DNA of 64,000 bases from Rehmannia glutinosa (lineage: Eukaryota; Streptophyta; Magnoliopsida; Lamiales; Orobanchaceae), in assembly GCA_016081115.2 (NCBI GenBank), contig CM071928.1:85756477-85820476 (forward strand), written 5' to 3'. Numbering within the stretch: position 1 is the first letter of the stretch; every line of letters starts with the position of its first letter. The notes under the pieces are model-generated. The model saw nothing but the letters and a program-made list of their open reading frames with translations. It was not told the DNA's origin and searched no databases. This document shows, piece after piece, positions 1-12,800 of the stretch. The translations under genes and the position numbers were made by a program.

Positions 1-372
1 GTTGAAGATTGTGGTAATCTTCACAAGGTGCCGTTGGAGCTTGTGGTAATCTTCAAGAGAGATTGTGGTAATCTCAAAGGTGGTGTTGAAGAAGAGTATG
101 GTGCTCTTCAAGGTGTCGTTGTAAGTTGGTGTTGTATTAATTTTGGTAATTAATAAAATCTTTTTCTTTTTGAAATCCATCCGGATATCTTTGGGGTGGT
201 AGAGGATTAGGCCCTAGGTGGGTTGAACCTCTATAAATCGACGTGTGTTGTTTACATTCCGCACCTTTATTATTGTCTTTGAGCTTTCGGTTCGAAAAAG
301 AGGGCAAAATCGAAAAGATGGAGATAATCTATTCACCCCCCCTCTAGATTATCGTAGCCGCTTGGACTTACA
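1..372 (+). repeat. 5' LTR (3' portion) of Copia element A1
   Basis: This stretch repeats 6012-6384 almost base for base, including the GATTGTGGTAATCTTCA motifs and the CCCTAGGTGGGTTGAAC block. It ends in TTGGACTTACA, directly before a primer-binding-like site. The LTR start lies outside the window. It differs from its 3' partner by a handful of substitutions and small indels, so insertion was fairly recent in spite of the decayed interior. Confidence 0.9.
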
Positions 373-374
373 AG

Positions 375-387
375 TGGTATCAAAGAC
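375..387 (+). promoter_or_regulatory. primer-binding site, Copia A1
   Basis: TGGTATCAAAGAC lies two bases after the LTR end. It resembles the TGGTATCAGAGC complement of the initiator-Met tRNA 3' end used by plant Copia elements, with mismatches. The equivalent site in element A2 (reverse strand, about 22231-22249) is closer to consensus. Confidence 0.75.
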
Positions 388-422
388 AAACTCTTTGGCA
401 AGCTCGTTTCAAATCACGAGTG

Positions 423-1783
423 AAGAGGAACGATCGTCGGCTACGAATGAAGCTCATCTTACCGACACCTCCACCACCAAGCCACCACTATTTGATTCCA
501 AAAATTTTATATTTTGGAAAGAAAGAATGGAATGTTATTTACAAGGTTGCGGGTTCGATATTTGGAACATCGTCATAAATGGAGAATCCATTCCGATGAT
601 AGACACACCATACACCTCCAAAGCTTTCAAAGAGCTCAATGATGAAGAGAAGAAAATCATCTCCTTAAACGGTAAAGCTCTCAACATTTTGTATTGTTCA
701 CTTACTAATTTGGAATATGAACATATTGTAGGAATTCGATCAGCACATGAAGTATGGCAAAAATTAGAAGCCATCTATGGAGTATTTGCAAATGAAAAGA
801 GTCAAACAAAAGCATCTACTTCTCAAAGGGATACAAGTTCAAATCTAAGGAACAAACCTTTTACAACTTCCAACTATGAAATAGTCGAACAATGTTTTAT
901 GGGCATCGAAGAAGAAAACGAGGTATGTCTTGAACCCTCTACTTCCTATGATATTGTTATTCAAAATGATTACAATGATTTGCAAAATGATTTTGATGAT
1001 CTTCAAAATGAATTCCAAAATTTACTTGTTAAGTACAAAAATTTGAAAAAGGAATTCAATGTTTTGAAAAATGAAAAGGATAGTCTATTTACTTCCTATG
1101 AATCACTATCATGTGCTCACACCACCACACTTGACAAGGTTAGAAACCTTGAAAAACAAAATAGTACTCTTGTTGAGGATATGAATTGCATGAAAAATGA
1201 TTTATCAAAATCAAACTTGAGTACCAATAAATTGCCCAATATTGTGAATGTTAATGATTGTAATAATTTGAATAGTGAACTTGATCATGAGCCTAATATT
1301 GTCAGGCATATGAAAAAGAATCGAGTTCCTATGCATGTTAGTAATATTACTTGCTTTTATTGCGGTAAGAAGGGACACGCCGTAAATACTTGTCGGGCTA
1401 GAAATAGCTCAAATTATTGTTGGAGACCTAAAAGTCTCAAAGCTAATCCCAAAGGACCCAAGCACTTAAGGGTACCACAAAACAATGTTATTTTAGGTAC
1501 CCGACGGAATAATAATCGAAAAAAATTCATACTGCTAAGAAGACATCAAATGACCATCTCATTTGATCAAAGAAGAAGACATCACCAAAATGAATTTTCA
1601 AGAAGGAAATATTATCAACAAAGGGAAGATATAATCCTTGGAGATGGAACAATCGGAGAAGTTATCATCAACAAGATGATTTTCAAAGGGGAATATATCA
1701 TCAACAATGGGAACGACACAACCCATGGAAATGACGTAATTGGTAAACCGTATCTCCCTACCTACATATGCATTTTTATTTAG
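423..1783 (+). pseudogene. Copia gag remnant with one CCHC zinc knuckle
   Basis: The reading frame is open through the LTR edge to 1783. It holds a UBN2/Copia-type Gag N-terminus (KPPLFDSKN, ERMECYLQGCGFDIW), then a Lys/Asn/Leu-rich stretch likely to form a coiled coil at about 960-1230, then a knuckle CFYCGKKGHAVNTC at about 1351-1392. The sibling A2 starts gag with MTTNEA; here the Met codon is changed, so the native start is lost. Relative to A2, the central Gag part with the first zinc knuckle is missing just after LEAIYG. Gag binds element RNA in the virus-like particle; this copy is unlikely to make a full product. Confidence 0.8.
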
Positions 1784-2639
1784 TATGCATGTTTTTATTT
1801 ATGAGTTTTTATTATTTCAAAATTAAGGTCTTCTATATATATTTGTGTTTTTAAAATACTTTGAAAAATGAGACCTTACATGTTATGGACTTACTTAGAC
1901 TTATATGTTTTTATCTCTTATGGATTTTTATAGCATTAGCATTGTTGTGATATCTCTCGTTGCTTAGCCTACACATGTATTATTATGTTTGTGCCAAATT
2001 TGGTTTAAGAATTGTGTAGAATTTACATATCTCTTTCAATGGCTATCTACTCGTAATATATCAAGAGAAATATGAACTATCGAGGTACGCTCATTATTGT
2101 TATTCATATCATAGACTCGATACATGTTGTGCCATATGCCTATTAAGAGGATGTTTTGATTTTTGAAAAGGCAATATTTGACATAGCTTGCTTTATCCAA
2201 GTTTTGTAAAGGGTTATATTTTATTTTGATGAAACAATTGATTCACTAAGTTATACATTTTATTGCACATATAAATGTCATTATTCTTGGATGCTTATGT
2301 CAAAGCTCTTGTTCATATGATTCTTGTAAATGAGGTCTCAACTATGTGCTCTCTTATTGTCAAATTTCAAAAGAGACCTTATGTAGCTTTCTTAAGCTTA
2401 TTTGAACTTGAATGATTTATTAGACTCTTGATGATGCATAGTATGTGGTGCTTAAAATAGTGTATCCATTATTCGATATTACTATGCTCGTGTGCAAAAT
2501 ATCTTGTTAAGATTTTGCAAAAATTTGTGATATTTCGCAACAAGTTTGATGAACAAGACAAGGTTAGTAGCACAATGATATTGTCAAGAAGAAGGTAATG
2601 ATTTTGATGTAACATTTGCACTCATAGCACACTTAGAAG
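1784..2639 (+). other. Copia A1 interior without recognisable coding
   Basis: The protease and integrase regions expected here are absent or unrecognisable. I see no DSG protease motif, no HHCC finger and no integrase core on the + strand. The sequence is AT-rich and full of stops, so it looks like an internally deleted and decayed pol region. Confidence 0.5.
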
Positions 2640-3520
2640 TTATTTATACTTTACTTGCACATTCTTGTTTTGAGAAAATTTCAAGCTTTACCAAATGGAT
2701 GTTAAATCCAATTTTCTAAATGGTTTTATTCAAATAGAAGTCTATCGGAGATTAAATTTTTTAGACCAAATGATTTGTATAAAAAGGTCTTGTACGGTTG
2801 TTACTAGTACCCCGTATATGGTTTGATAGACTTAGCTATTTTTGCAAAATAATTTTACAAAAGGTAAAGTTGATACTACACTTCTTGTTTTGAAAAAGGG
2901 CAATGTTGCTTACTTGTACAAATTTATGATATTATTTATGGTGCTACTAATGAAGTTTTGTACAAGATATTTTCTAAGTTGTTGCAAGGTTCATTCAAGA
3001 TGATCATGATGGGGGAGCTCAATTTCTTCATTGGAATTCAAGTTCAACAATGCCAAGAAGGTGATTATATTCCACACTCAAAAGAAGAAGTGAGGCATTG
3101 AAGAAGAAATAACCATTTCAACCTATATGGCCACAAATGCGAAAATTGACAAAATGGTTGAAGTAGGCATTGACAAACGAATTCGAGGTATGTTCATTCG
3201 TTTATTACTCCTTAGACTCGATATTCTATATGTCTTACGTCTATATGCTCGACTTCAAAAACTATCCCAACGAATCTCATTAAAGTGCCGTTAAAAGAAA
3301 TTTTCAAATATTTGTAAGGCACTTCTTAGTATGACTTGTTGTATCCAAAGTCTTAAAACGTTCTTATTTTCGGGATAACAAGTCCGATGATAATAATGCT
3401 TCAAAATATGGTTCGTCATAATCGAACTAAACATATTGAGATTCGATATTCTTTCTAAGGGATTGCATGGTTAACAAAAACTTGAGATGTGTTTAATTCC
3501 GTCTCAAGGATAACTCGCGG
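2640..3520 (+). pseudogene. Copia reverse transcriptase / RNase H remnant
   Basis: Broken frames still show reverse transcriptase landmarks in order: QMDVKSNFLNG at about 2695-2730, a YVDD-box region near 2925 reduced to IYDII (two residues missing), then MGELNFFIGIQ near 3010. The connection and RNase H follow: RGMF..LLLRLDILY near 3185 and RTKHIEIRY near 3425-3450. Several frameshifts and stops separate these blocks, so no polyprotein can be made. Confidence 0.75.
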
Positions 3521-4842
3521 ACCTTTTAATCACTCACCGCCGAGTATTTTATTTCATTTCGAGCTTGATTAAGACATAATGTATATTGAATAAGGTCTAC
3601 GTTTGCATTTTGTACGTTTTTAAAACTTAGGGGCGAAAAATCATTTTTTTGGATCAAACTTCGGTATTTGCAAAACAGAAAGAAAGCGGGGTGAAAGGAG
3701 CCGACCAGTCTCCCTAGCCTCCGACCTATCGTGACCCTCCAACCGGCCGCCCTGCTGATTTTTTGAGATAAAATGTTTTTGTTTTCCGCACTTTAGCATT
3801 TTGGCGTTTTTCTTCCTTTCTTCATCCCCTTTGTCATTTGCACACACAATTCACTCCAAATGAGTTTTGTTGCATAAATTACATATCTTGGGGATTATAT
3901 TGCTCGTTTATCATCATCATTGCTCGTCTTTACCGATTGAATGGTAAGATTTCTACTCTTTTATCTCAATGGGTTGAACCCTTGAGAACTTGCCTATATG
4001 TATATTTCTTGATGTAATTCTTATATAATTGTCTTTGTGATTGATGATTGTTGATGGATGATATTTATCAAATTGCTTTTGGTGATGAAAAACTTGGCTT
4101 GATTACATTTACAAGGGCTATATATATATCTTTAAAACTTGACGCCCGCCAAGTGTTGGATAAAATGTTTCAATGAAAAATTCATCACCAATATGATTCT
4201 CTCGATTTCAAAAGTCTCATACATTTATAGAGATCATGTTTTTGCAAATCAAATGATTTTTCATAAGCTTCTACAAGTCGTATGATCGACTTTTCCCTCC
4301 CATTTGGCCTATAAGCTTCATTGTTAAAATAGCTCGATACATCGGTTTAGTTGCGCACTTTGATATGATTATATGATGTTTTTATCGTGCTAACATTCTT
4401 TTGATGATTCCAAAGGGGAGAAACATGTTATAAGCTCATTAGCTCATAAAAGCTAAGATAAGCTAAACAAAAGAAGTTTATAAGCTATGACGACTTCCTA
4501 AAGTCATAAGTTGTGCATTATACTTAGTCCAATTATTGTTTGATGGACTCATATACTTGTCTAATGATGTTTTGTTGACAGGGGGAGCTTATAAGCTCTT
4601 GAACTTAAGATCAATATGTAAAAGCTAAGCTTTTAGCTTGTGGTTAATTGCTTTTACATTACTCTTGTTGTGCATATTGATAGGGGGCGCTTTTGCTATA
4701 TGTGTTTGAATATCTTTACTCCCATCCTTGTGATTATATTTCGTGGAATGTTGTTGCTCACAACGGATAGTTCTTTTTAACCGGTAAAAATGTTTTGTTT
4801 TCAAAATCAACTTTGTTAAAATTATTTTGGTTTGTAATCATA
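3521..4842 (+). other. 3' non-coding zone of Copia A1 with repeated purine tracts
   Basis: This 1.3-kb zone lies between the RNase H relic and the 3' LTR. It contains earlier polypurine-like tracts at about 4413 (AAAGGGGAG), 4579 (AGGGGGAG) and 4682 (AGGGGGCG), besides the final tract next to the LTR. AGCTTATAAGCT-type inverted repeats cluster at 4430-4640. A2 has the same arrangement in reverse (16405-17640). I see no env-like gene. Confidence 0.6.
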
Positions 4843-4856
4843 AAAAAGGGGGAGAT
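4843..4856 (+). promoter_or_regulatory. polypurine tract of Copia A1
   Basis: AAAAAAGGGGGAGA immediately precedes the 3' LTR start TGTTTGATAAATGG. Its position and composition fit the plus-strand DNA primer site. Confidence 0.85.
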
Positions 4857-6384
4857 TGTTTGATAAATGGTTTTATCATGATTTTGATGATTTTGTTTTT
4901 ATACCAAAACAATGTTTTTTTAAAGGTTGTCCAAATACTCCTAAATGATTTAAAATGGTTTTAATATTTTCCGGAGTATTTCTTCAAGTTTATTTTCGAC
5001 AATATTGGACAACACATTCAATGATTTTGTGTAAATGGGTTCTTACATAGTAACTATGTTTCTAAATATTGTCCCAATACTCCCGGTCGATTTAAATGTT
5101 TCTACTATTTTCCGGAGTATTTCTTGAAGTTTATATTGGACAACACTTTTGATGATTATGTGGTAATGTGTTATTTCATCAAAACTATATTTCTAATATT
5201 GTCCTAAATACTCACGATCGATTTAAAATATTTTTACGAATTTTTTGGAGTATTTCTTGAGGTTTATTTTCGACAAAATTGGACAACATTTCATTTTTTG
5301 GTGACGGCCGACCAAAAGAGGCGGACTGCACGGGAACACATTTCACGAAACAGAACTCCCGAACTCCAAAAATTGGTCACGTGACCGGTCCCCATAGAGT
5401 GCGACCGGTCGCACTCCAGTGAAGCGACGGTCGACCTCCCCTTGGACCGGTCCCCCTAGTTAAATTTTGTTGCGTTCTTTCAAACTTCTATTTGTGCGCG
5501 ACCGGTCACCCTCAAGTTTGACAGCAAAATTCTAACCGTTGTGCAGCAGACAACTTTTCCCTAATTTGTGGGATTGATTTCTAACAGCTATAATCTTGAT
5601 TTTAATTGCAATATTTTTGTAGATATCAGATTCCAAGAGGAGCCTATCAAGTATCAATCATCTCCTATAAATAGAGGAAGATTTGAAGCACAACAACAAG
5701 AGAGAACAACACAACACAACAAGTTATACTCAAGCAAATACTTGGTCTTCTATTGTCATTATTCTTGTTGTAATTTGCCTAGCTTATCACTTTCACATCC
5801 TTGAGGTCTAGGCTATTCTTGATTACACTTGCACTCAATTGTATAATTCATTATCGAGTTGTAATCTTGAATTTTTGGGTTATCATTCAACACAAGATAT
5901 CCTTGTGAGTGTTCTTGTGGTAAGAACACACTTGGGTGATCTAGGTGTTAGGTGTAAGAAGATTATGGTAATCTTCTTGTTGAGGTGTTGAACAATTTGG
6001 TATTCTTCAAAGTTGAAGATTGTGGTAATCTTCACAAGGCGCCGTTGGAGATTGTGGTAATCTTCAAGAGAGATTGTGGTAATCTTAAAGGTGGTGTTGA
6101 AGAAGAGTGTGGTGCTCTTCAAGGTGTCGTTGTAAGTTGGTGTTGTATTAATTTTGGTAATTAATAAAATCTTTTTTCTTTTTGAAATTCATCCCGGATA
6201 TACTGGGGTGGTAGAGGATTAAGCCCTAGGTGGGTTGAACATCTATAAACCGACGTGTGTTGTTTACATTCCGCACCTTTATTATTGTCTTTGAGCTTTC
6301 GGTTCGAAAAAGAGGGCAAAATCGAAAAGATGGAGATAATCTATTCACCCCCCCTCTAGATTATCGTAGCCGCTTGGACTTACA
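4857..6384 (+). repeat. 3' LTR of Copia A1
   Basis: A TG...CA bounded repeat of 1528 bp, from TGTTTGATAA after the polypurine tract to GGACTTACA. Its last 373 bp match 1-372. The U3 part carries a cluster of GACCGGTC palindromes at 5383-5390, 5403-5410, 5445-5452 and 5500-5507. CCTATAAATAGAGG near 5665 is a good TATA box for element transcription. Confidence 0.9.
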
Positions 6385-6834
6385 TACACAACACAATTAT
6401 ACAAAGCAATAAGAAAATCAACAAATTCTCTTATTCTTCATTGTCAACATTCTTGTTGTATTTAGCCTAAACTTTACACTTGCACATCTTGAGTATTAGA
6501 CTTCCTTCTTGATTAAACTTGCACTTCAAAGTTGTATACTTCATTTGAGTTGTAATCTTCATAGGTGATGTTGTACGAAAAGTGTGGTACTCTTCAATGT
6601 AAATGTTTTAATAGTTTGGTATCTATTAATATACCTTTTCATTTTTGAAGTCCATTCGGACATAACGGGTGGTAGAGCATTAGGCCCTAGGTGGGTTGAA
6701 GCTCTATAATCATTGTGTGTTTATATTTCTGCACTTTTAGTTCTTAACCATCTTCATATTCGAAAAAGAGGGCACAAATCTGAAAAAGAAAAAATCTATT
6801 CATCTCCATCTAGATTTTCGTAGTTGGACTAACA
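6385..6834 (+). repeat. older, diverged LTR fragment of the same Copia family
   Basis: After the A1 3' LTR the sequence continues as a more diverged copy of the same LTR end: GTTGTAATCTTCA, a GGTGGTAGAGCATTAGGCCCTAGGTGGG block, CGAAAAAGAGGGCA, and a final TTGGACTAACA. A1 therefore landed inside an older family-A LTR, whose 5' part must lie left of the window. Confidence 0.8.
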
Positions 6835-7473
6835 CTGTCGGCCGTGTAAGTTGCTTCATTTTGTTTTCTTAGGTATTATATTATTTTGTTTTTTATTTAA
6901 AGTAAATGAATGACTTAATCATCTAAAAACATGTCATTGAGAAGAATAGATTGAATCCTACACGTGCTGAAAAAGCCTCCGACTATTTTCAATATCTTGT
7001 GAAGTGGCAACGGGAAATAGTGGCACCCGTTTCAGATGATGAAGATGTGAACCTCAGGCTAGAAAAAAAATCCAATGAATATAAGATAAGAGCAAAGGAC
7101 CAAAAATAAGCATGATGTGGATGCACGAGAACATTCCATACATGTAAGTGCAAAAATAATGAATTTTATTTTGATTTATTACTATAAATTTATACTTATA
7201 TCAATCCATTTTTTTTCAGGGGCTTATTGATCTCAATGAACTTCATAAAGTTGGAATTTTTTTTGAGAAGATTGAATTATTTTGGGTTAGTGATTCATTT
7301 GTTAGTTATTTGATTCTACAATTTTTTTTTAAATTATTGTGGTTTTTTTCTAATCATTCGCATATATTTTTTTGTATGTCCCCAACAAAGAATTACTTTT
7401 TTTGGGAAAACAGTTGGAGAAAGCACATAAAAGTAAACAAGAATGGGACTTGGAGAACGATGGTCGGACTGTT

Positions 7474-7776
7474 ATGACAATTTGGGATCAAATTGGGCAG
7501 ATTGTGATAGTATATGGCGTGGCACATGTTTTCGGTAATCACTGAGTATTGTATGAATTGAACTTGAATATGTTGACCATTACAATATATGACTCATTGT
7601 CTCGGATACTTCCCACTCTGTGCCATAAGGGAGATGTTTGGGCCAACCGGGAACCCCCCCGGGATGCCAATGTTGAATGGAAGTTTATTATAATGGAGCA
7701 CCCTCCGCAGCATACCAATGGTAGTGACTGTGGAGTGATGGCCATCAAGTTCATGGAATCATTGGCAACGGGATGA
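7474..7776 (+). pseudogene. Ulp1-like (C48) cysteine protease fragment of a Mutator-like element
   Basis: The frame reads ...VAHVFGNH, a TGA stop, VLYELNLNMLTITIYDSL, and ends with PPQHTNGSDCGVMAIKFME. This is the catalytic end of an Ulp1/SENP-type SUMO-protease fold: the His of NHW (here the Trp codon is TGA), the Gln of the PPQ block, and Cys in DCG. In plants such fragments are common as cargo of Mutator-like elements, where an Ulp1 gene accompanies mudrA. That fits the mudrA relic on the opposite strand at 9826-13490. Exons further upstream (6840-7470) are probable but unreadable. G-to-A change of TGG to TGA is a typical decay lesion of methylated repeats. Confidence 0.75.
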
Positions 7777-7909
7777 TGTGTGACAACCATAGATCCTCAG
7801 ATGTGTGACAACCATAGTCAAACATATGTATGAAGTTTATTCTGAATTTATGTGATTAGCACTGTGTGTGATTTGGAATTCGAATATGGATGAGGTAGGT
7901 TATACTAAG

Positions 7910-9397
7910 TAATGGTGTGCACGGTATGAGACGGTTCACAGATTCATAAAACTCCAGAACCATACCCAAAGTTTGGATATTTCAAAAATCAATCTCCAGA
8001 ATCGAACCATAGAAAAAAATATCCGTCCCAAACATCCCAAACTTCGGTACGGTTCGGTACGGAGATTCGGTTATTAATGGGACGGTACGGTTCGGGATGG
8101 AGAAACGAAGATTAATCATATGTAAAACACGCAAAAAATAAGAAAAAAATAAAAAAACGAATGTAAAAATCACCAAACAATTATAGTTCATTCTTTTTTT
8201 TAGCGCAATCGCAAAATATATTGTTGGCCTTATTGTAGTTTGAAATACTGAAATGTAAGGCTCAAAATCTACACTATATACTAAAAGAAAAAACAAGTTG
8301 ACACATGTCACCACCTCATTAATTTTAAGCATTTGTCAACTTCTCATCCTCTCAATTCCACATGGCGACTTCACATTTATCTATGTGGCAATTATATGTA
8401 CAAAATTAAAATATAACAAATTGATCAAAAGATAACAAATTTATCAAAATTCTTTGGATTTTCTCACAATTAGTTTGAAAAAGATCAATTTTTTCTTAAA
8501 CTTTTATTGAGAAATATTCTATTAGTTCAGAATATATAATTTTGAATTTAAAAGAAAACAAATTTAAGATATAAAAATAATCCAAACATTAAGATTCTAT
8601 CTACACTATCTTTTAAATTTGTGACAATAAAATTTTATCTTCGGACAAATTCCGTGTAATACACAGGTGTTATTCTAGTAACAAATAAATTAAAATCTGA
8701 TTTCACAATGCAACCAATCAACAACAAAAATACAATGAACCGATTAATGTAGGTGCCAATTTCATGGATGCTCTAAAATGCCAAGTCCACTAAATTACAT
8801 GCTAAGTAATTTATTAAATAAATAAATTCAAATCTTATGAAGTAAAATTGACTTAACAAATAACTAAATAAGTTGTTTACATATAATACGATCTCAATCT
8901 CAAATATTATGATAATAATTAATTAAAATATATTACCAAGTCCAAATCATAATTTTAATATCATTCTATAAATTAATCTCAATACTGAATCGTAAAGTCG
9001 TATATATTCTGAAAATCATCCTAACTTAATAAATAATTAAATATTACTAAATTAAATTACATAAATTATTAGAAACATAATACAATAAATATTGCAAATA
9101 AAATTCTAGGTTTATTGAATGCAGGGTATCACAATATCAAAATATAAATAAGATAAAAATAATATATATGTATGTATCAAAAAATTCTTAAAAATCGATT
9201 TTAGTTTCGGATATTCGGTTCGGTACGAATCAATATGGTTGATATGGTTCTCGGTACAGATATTTTAAAGATCTCCAGAATTGTACCAAAAAAATTTCAG
9301 GACGGTTCGGTTCGGAGAAAGTCAAAAGTCAACGATTTTTTTTTGGTTCGAATATCGATTCAATTTCGGTAATCTCCAAGTCCCGTGCACAATCCTA
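7910..9397. mobile_element. hAT-like non-autonomous element with CGGTTCGG-rich ends
   Basis: The ends are inverted: TAATGGTGTGCACGG at the left and, read in reverse, TAGGATTGTGCACGG at the right. Subterminal regions (7930-8110 and 9190-9390) are dense in CGGTACGGTTCGG-type repeats, as in plant hAT elements with GTGCACGG termini. Flanking ATACTAAG (left) and TTACTAAG (right) look like an imperfect 8-bp target duplication, with two extra bases at the right end. There is no transposase frame. A Helitron lies inside. Confidence 0.7.
8268..8678 (+). mobile_element. short non-autonomous Helitron
   Basis: It begins TCTACACTATATACTAAAAG, a typical plant Helitron 5' end. It ends with a short hairpin (CCGTGTAATACACAGG) about seven bases before the terminal CTAG. 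The insertion is between A (8267) and T (8679), the Helitron target rule. At 411 bp and with no RepHel frame it must be mobilised in trans. It sits inside the hAT-like element 7910-9397. Confidence 0.8.
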
Positions 9398-9825
9398 AAT
9401 TACTAAGCTTGTTTCTATTTTCAGAATTGATGTGATTAGCACATTGTTTGATTAGTATTTTCACAACACACTAGGAAAAAGAGACACTCAATAAACAAAG
9501 CCCAACTCGGTCACATCACACAATTGCGTAGGAAAAACCAAAAAAGAGACTCAATAAAATAAAGCAATATTTGTGCGACATAGTTAAAATTACAATAACA
9601 ACCAAAAAACAAAAAAATAAATTATCCACAACGCTAGTCGAACCGACGTCTGATAGGCACACCGACTTAAAAAACGCCCATCACTTAAAATCAATCGCTA
9701 CACCACAGGTAACTCGACCAACATATTTCCTGACCACAACTCGACCCTGTTGACGACCGTCTAATCGACCATCAACTGTACCGACCAAAAGTTCCAACCA
9801 GTGAACTAATCATTTATAGGAGCTG
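9398..9825. other. non-coding part of the Mutator-like element
   Basis: No gene is readable here. The stretch 9630-9790 is rich in CGACC/ACCGAC words, which recur at 13590-13720 on the other side of the transposase relic. They could be internal repeats of the element or intron sequence. Confidence 0.4.
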
Positions 9826-12800
9826 GATTTTTGCATGTCCTACGGTTATGGCCAATACTTTTACAATGTTGGTATTTTTTGGCTACCACTTTATCCCCTT
9901 GTGATGCTAACCTAGATTTTCATGGCCTACCGCTTGGTCTGCGCCTAATTGGAGCCAAAATGATCGTGTTGGATACTTCCTCTAGAGTATTCCAATAATC
10001 CTCATGCCCGACAAGATATATCGGCTCTGCATATGCTTGTACCAAGTATTAAGATGTGTAATATGGGGATGTCATTCCAAACTTCGAAAAATTAATTTTT
10101 GAAGTTGTTGCCAAAGCATGTACAAGTCTTTCTGTTCAAGTCAACAACTGCATTCTTATGACCATCTAATACTTCACATGTATAATGATGTAGTGTTCGG
10201 ATATTGAACCTCTGAGCCAACTCGTTGCGCTTCAGCACTTGTTTCTCAGCCCATGTTTTAAGGGGACTTTTCATCTTACAAGCGACATCACGATGTTTGG
10301 AAAACCAATCGACAACTTTGTAACTATTATATTCAAAAGTGACACCAGGGGATACTCTCTCACATCTCTAAGAACCGAGTTCATACTCTCAATGATGTTA
10401 GTAGTCATGATACTATATCGCCGTCCAGAAAAGTACACATGAGCCCACCGTTCCACCTTAGCATCACAAGTAAGATAGTTATACACTTCCTCATCTACAA
10501 CTAAGATTTGGCTCATATAAGAGCGATTGATGGCTCAAAAGCTACCTTTAAAACCTTAGGCAAATACACATATCGTTTTATAGAATAGATTGTTGAGTAC
10601 CGAGTGTCATCCCCACGAGGAATATAAGTACTAGTAATTACTGTCTTTTTGTTATCTAATCTAGCAATTTTCGAAGTTTTTTGTTGGGTAAAACTAGGAA
10701 ATGAAAAATAAAGACTTTGAAATAATCACAACTTACAATAGATCAATTAAAAGGAGATTGTAGAATAAGAAATCAAGAGCTATAAATGTGTTTTAATGTA
10801 AATCCCTCTAGAATATTTTTGTGATTCAACAAGATAAAAATACAACCAAAATCCCTTAAGCAAAAATCATCCTCGTTTAATAAATTCTCATGTTTCATGG
10901 ACCGTAGAAATTCCCGATTTAAGTTAAACCCTTTCTCAAGGTGAAAAACTCATAATCTCAAGTTGATTAACTGAAATCTTTTTCTAGTTAAAATCCCCAA
11001 CATTGAATTAAAACGATTTGTGAATTCTCATATTAGGTTTGACCCTAATCCAGAAGATTTATGTCGTCTTATATCTAGGATTGCATGCAACTCTTTTCAC
11101 TTAAATATGTTGTTTCTCATCATAAATCTCTCGATTACCCGATGAGGAATAGACTTCAAATTAATATACCGGAAATATTAACTCCAATGAAGAGAGCTTA
11201 AAATAAGTGAATCACACGAAACATGAATATTTTATTAAAAACATTCAATCTGTAATCACAAATCCAGTCTAGAGTTTATTACATTCAAACAATAGAAATT
11301 TAGCTACACATGGCTTTGATAAAATAGTATACTACACAAGAAGACTTGAATAAAATGAACATGGTGTACTTAGCTCTTATTCAAGACCAATACAAGACTT
11401 CCTCCTTGGTTGATTGCAATGATGTTGAGCTCCAACCCTTTTCCTCTAATGCTCTTCAACTTCCAACTCTACCTCTCTTTTATCCTCTCAATGTATTTTG
11501 CTTTGAAACTTAGAGTGAATGAATGATTCAATCAATAGATGAATGGATGGATCCCTCCAACCCAAACTCTTGGCTTTTATAGACATTGTTTTTGTGAAAG
11601 AACCCATTAACAATGTCATCTTTTGACAAATAATTGTTCCACTTTCATAGTTGGGTTGTTGAATCCTTGTTTTCATGTGATAATTAAGAGAATAATAGAG
11701 CTTAATGCAGCAAAATGAGATGTAAAAGTTGCACAAAAGTTATCAAAAAGCTAGGTGGGAAAGCTTCCATAATTTCTGCCTGAAAAAGTTCCAGAAAAGC
11801 ACGGCCTGGCCGTGTTGATAGATTAACCTTAAAACACCCGTGTCTCAAAACACTGGGTATGTTTGCGAAATTACTCACGAACACGCCCGTGTTCTAAAGC
11901 ATGGCTATGCCATGTTTTGTACGACTTGGTTCATTTGTTTGCTTTGTTTTTGCTCTTTCTTTACCACGCCCGTGTTTGAAAGCACGGCCCGACCGTGTTG
12001 ATGGTAAAGCCTTAAGACACCCATATTTCAAAACACTGGTTTACAAACACACCCATGTTTTAAAGCATGGCCAGGCCGTGTTTTGTACGACTTGATCCCT
12101 ATTTGTTCATGGTCGTGTAAAAAAAACACACCCGGCCGTGTTTGTCTCGAAAAGCCCCGAAATGACGCATTTAGCTTGGGATCGAGTGTTTTCTGCATCC
12201 ATAAACTCCAGGTATATTTTGACATAAAACCGTGGCCCGAAATTCACCCCAAATAGCTCCGGATCATCAATCTACACCAATAAACACACCTCGGAGTGAT
12301 ATGAACTATGTACAATCAAATATTTATGAAATTAACAATAAAATAACTCAAATTCTACTCAAATGAACACATAAAACATGCATAAAAAGATACTTATCAC
12401 CGATGTACTGCCTCATCATAAGTCTTAGCCGCACAAAATATGAATGTAGAAACATCGGATTTTTAAAATTTTGCTGCAATATTTTATCTCAGGTGATACA
12501 TGCAAACTCCATTATGTGCATTTGGGAACACATCTTGAACTCCCTGATGGATGGCCACATGCCTATTAGATAAGATAACGAGGTCAGCCATATGACCAAT
12601 TTCGCATACATTTTTGATGAAATAACCAGTTCCATGACTCATTATTTTCATAATCAATAATTGAAACCAAGTTAGATGTTGTATCTGGGGTTGACGACTC
12701 ACTCCCTACGCAACTATGGCCCGTTCCAACCAGAAATTTTCAAGGGCTTGCGATCACAATTCTGAACAAAACTTGGTCCACCTTCATACCCATTATCAAC

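Noticed and set aside
7549..7776. Intact small host gene encoding a SUMO protease
   Set aside because: It lacks the N-terminal part, has a stop beside the catalytic His, and sits in a Mutator-like element.
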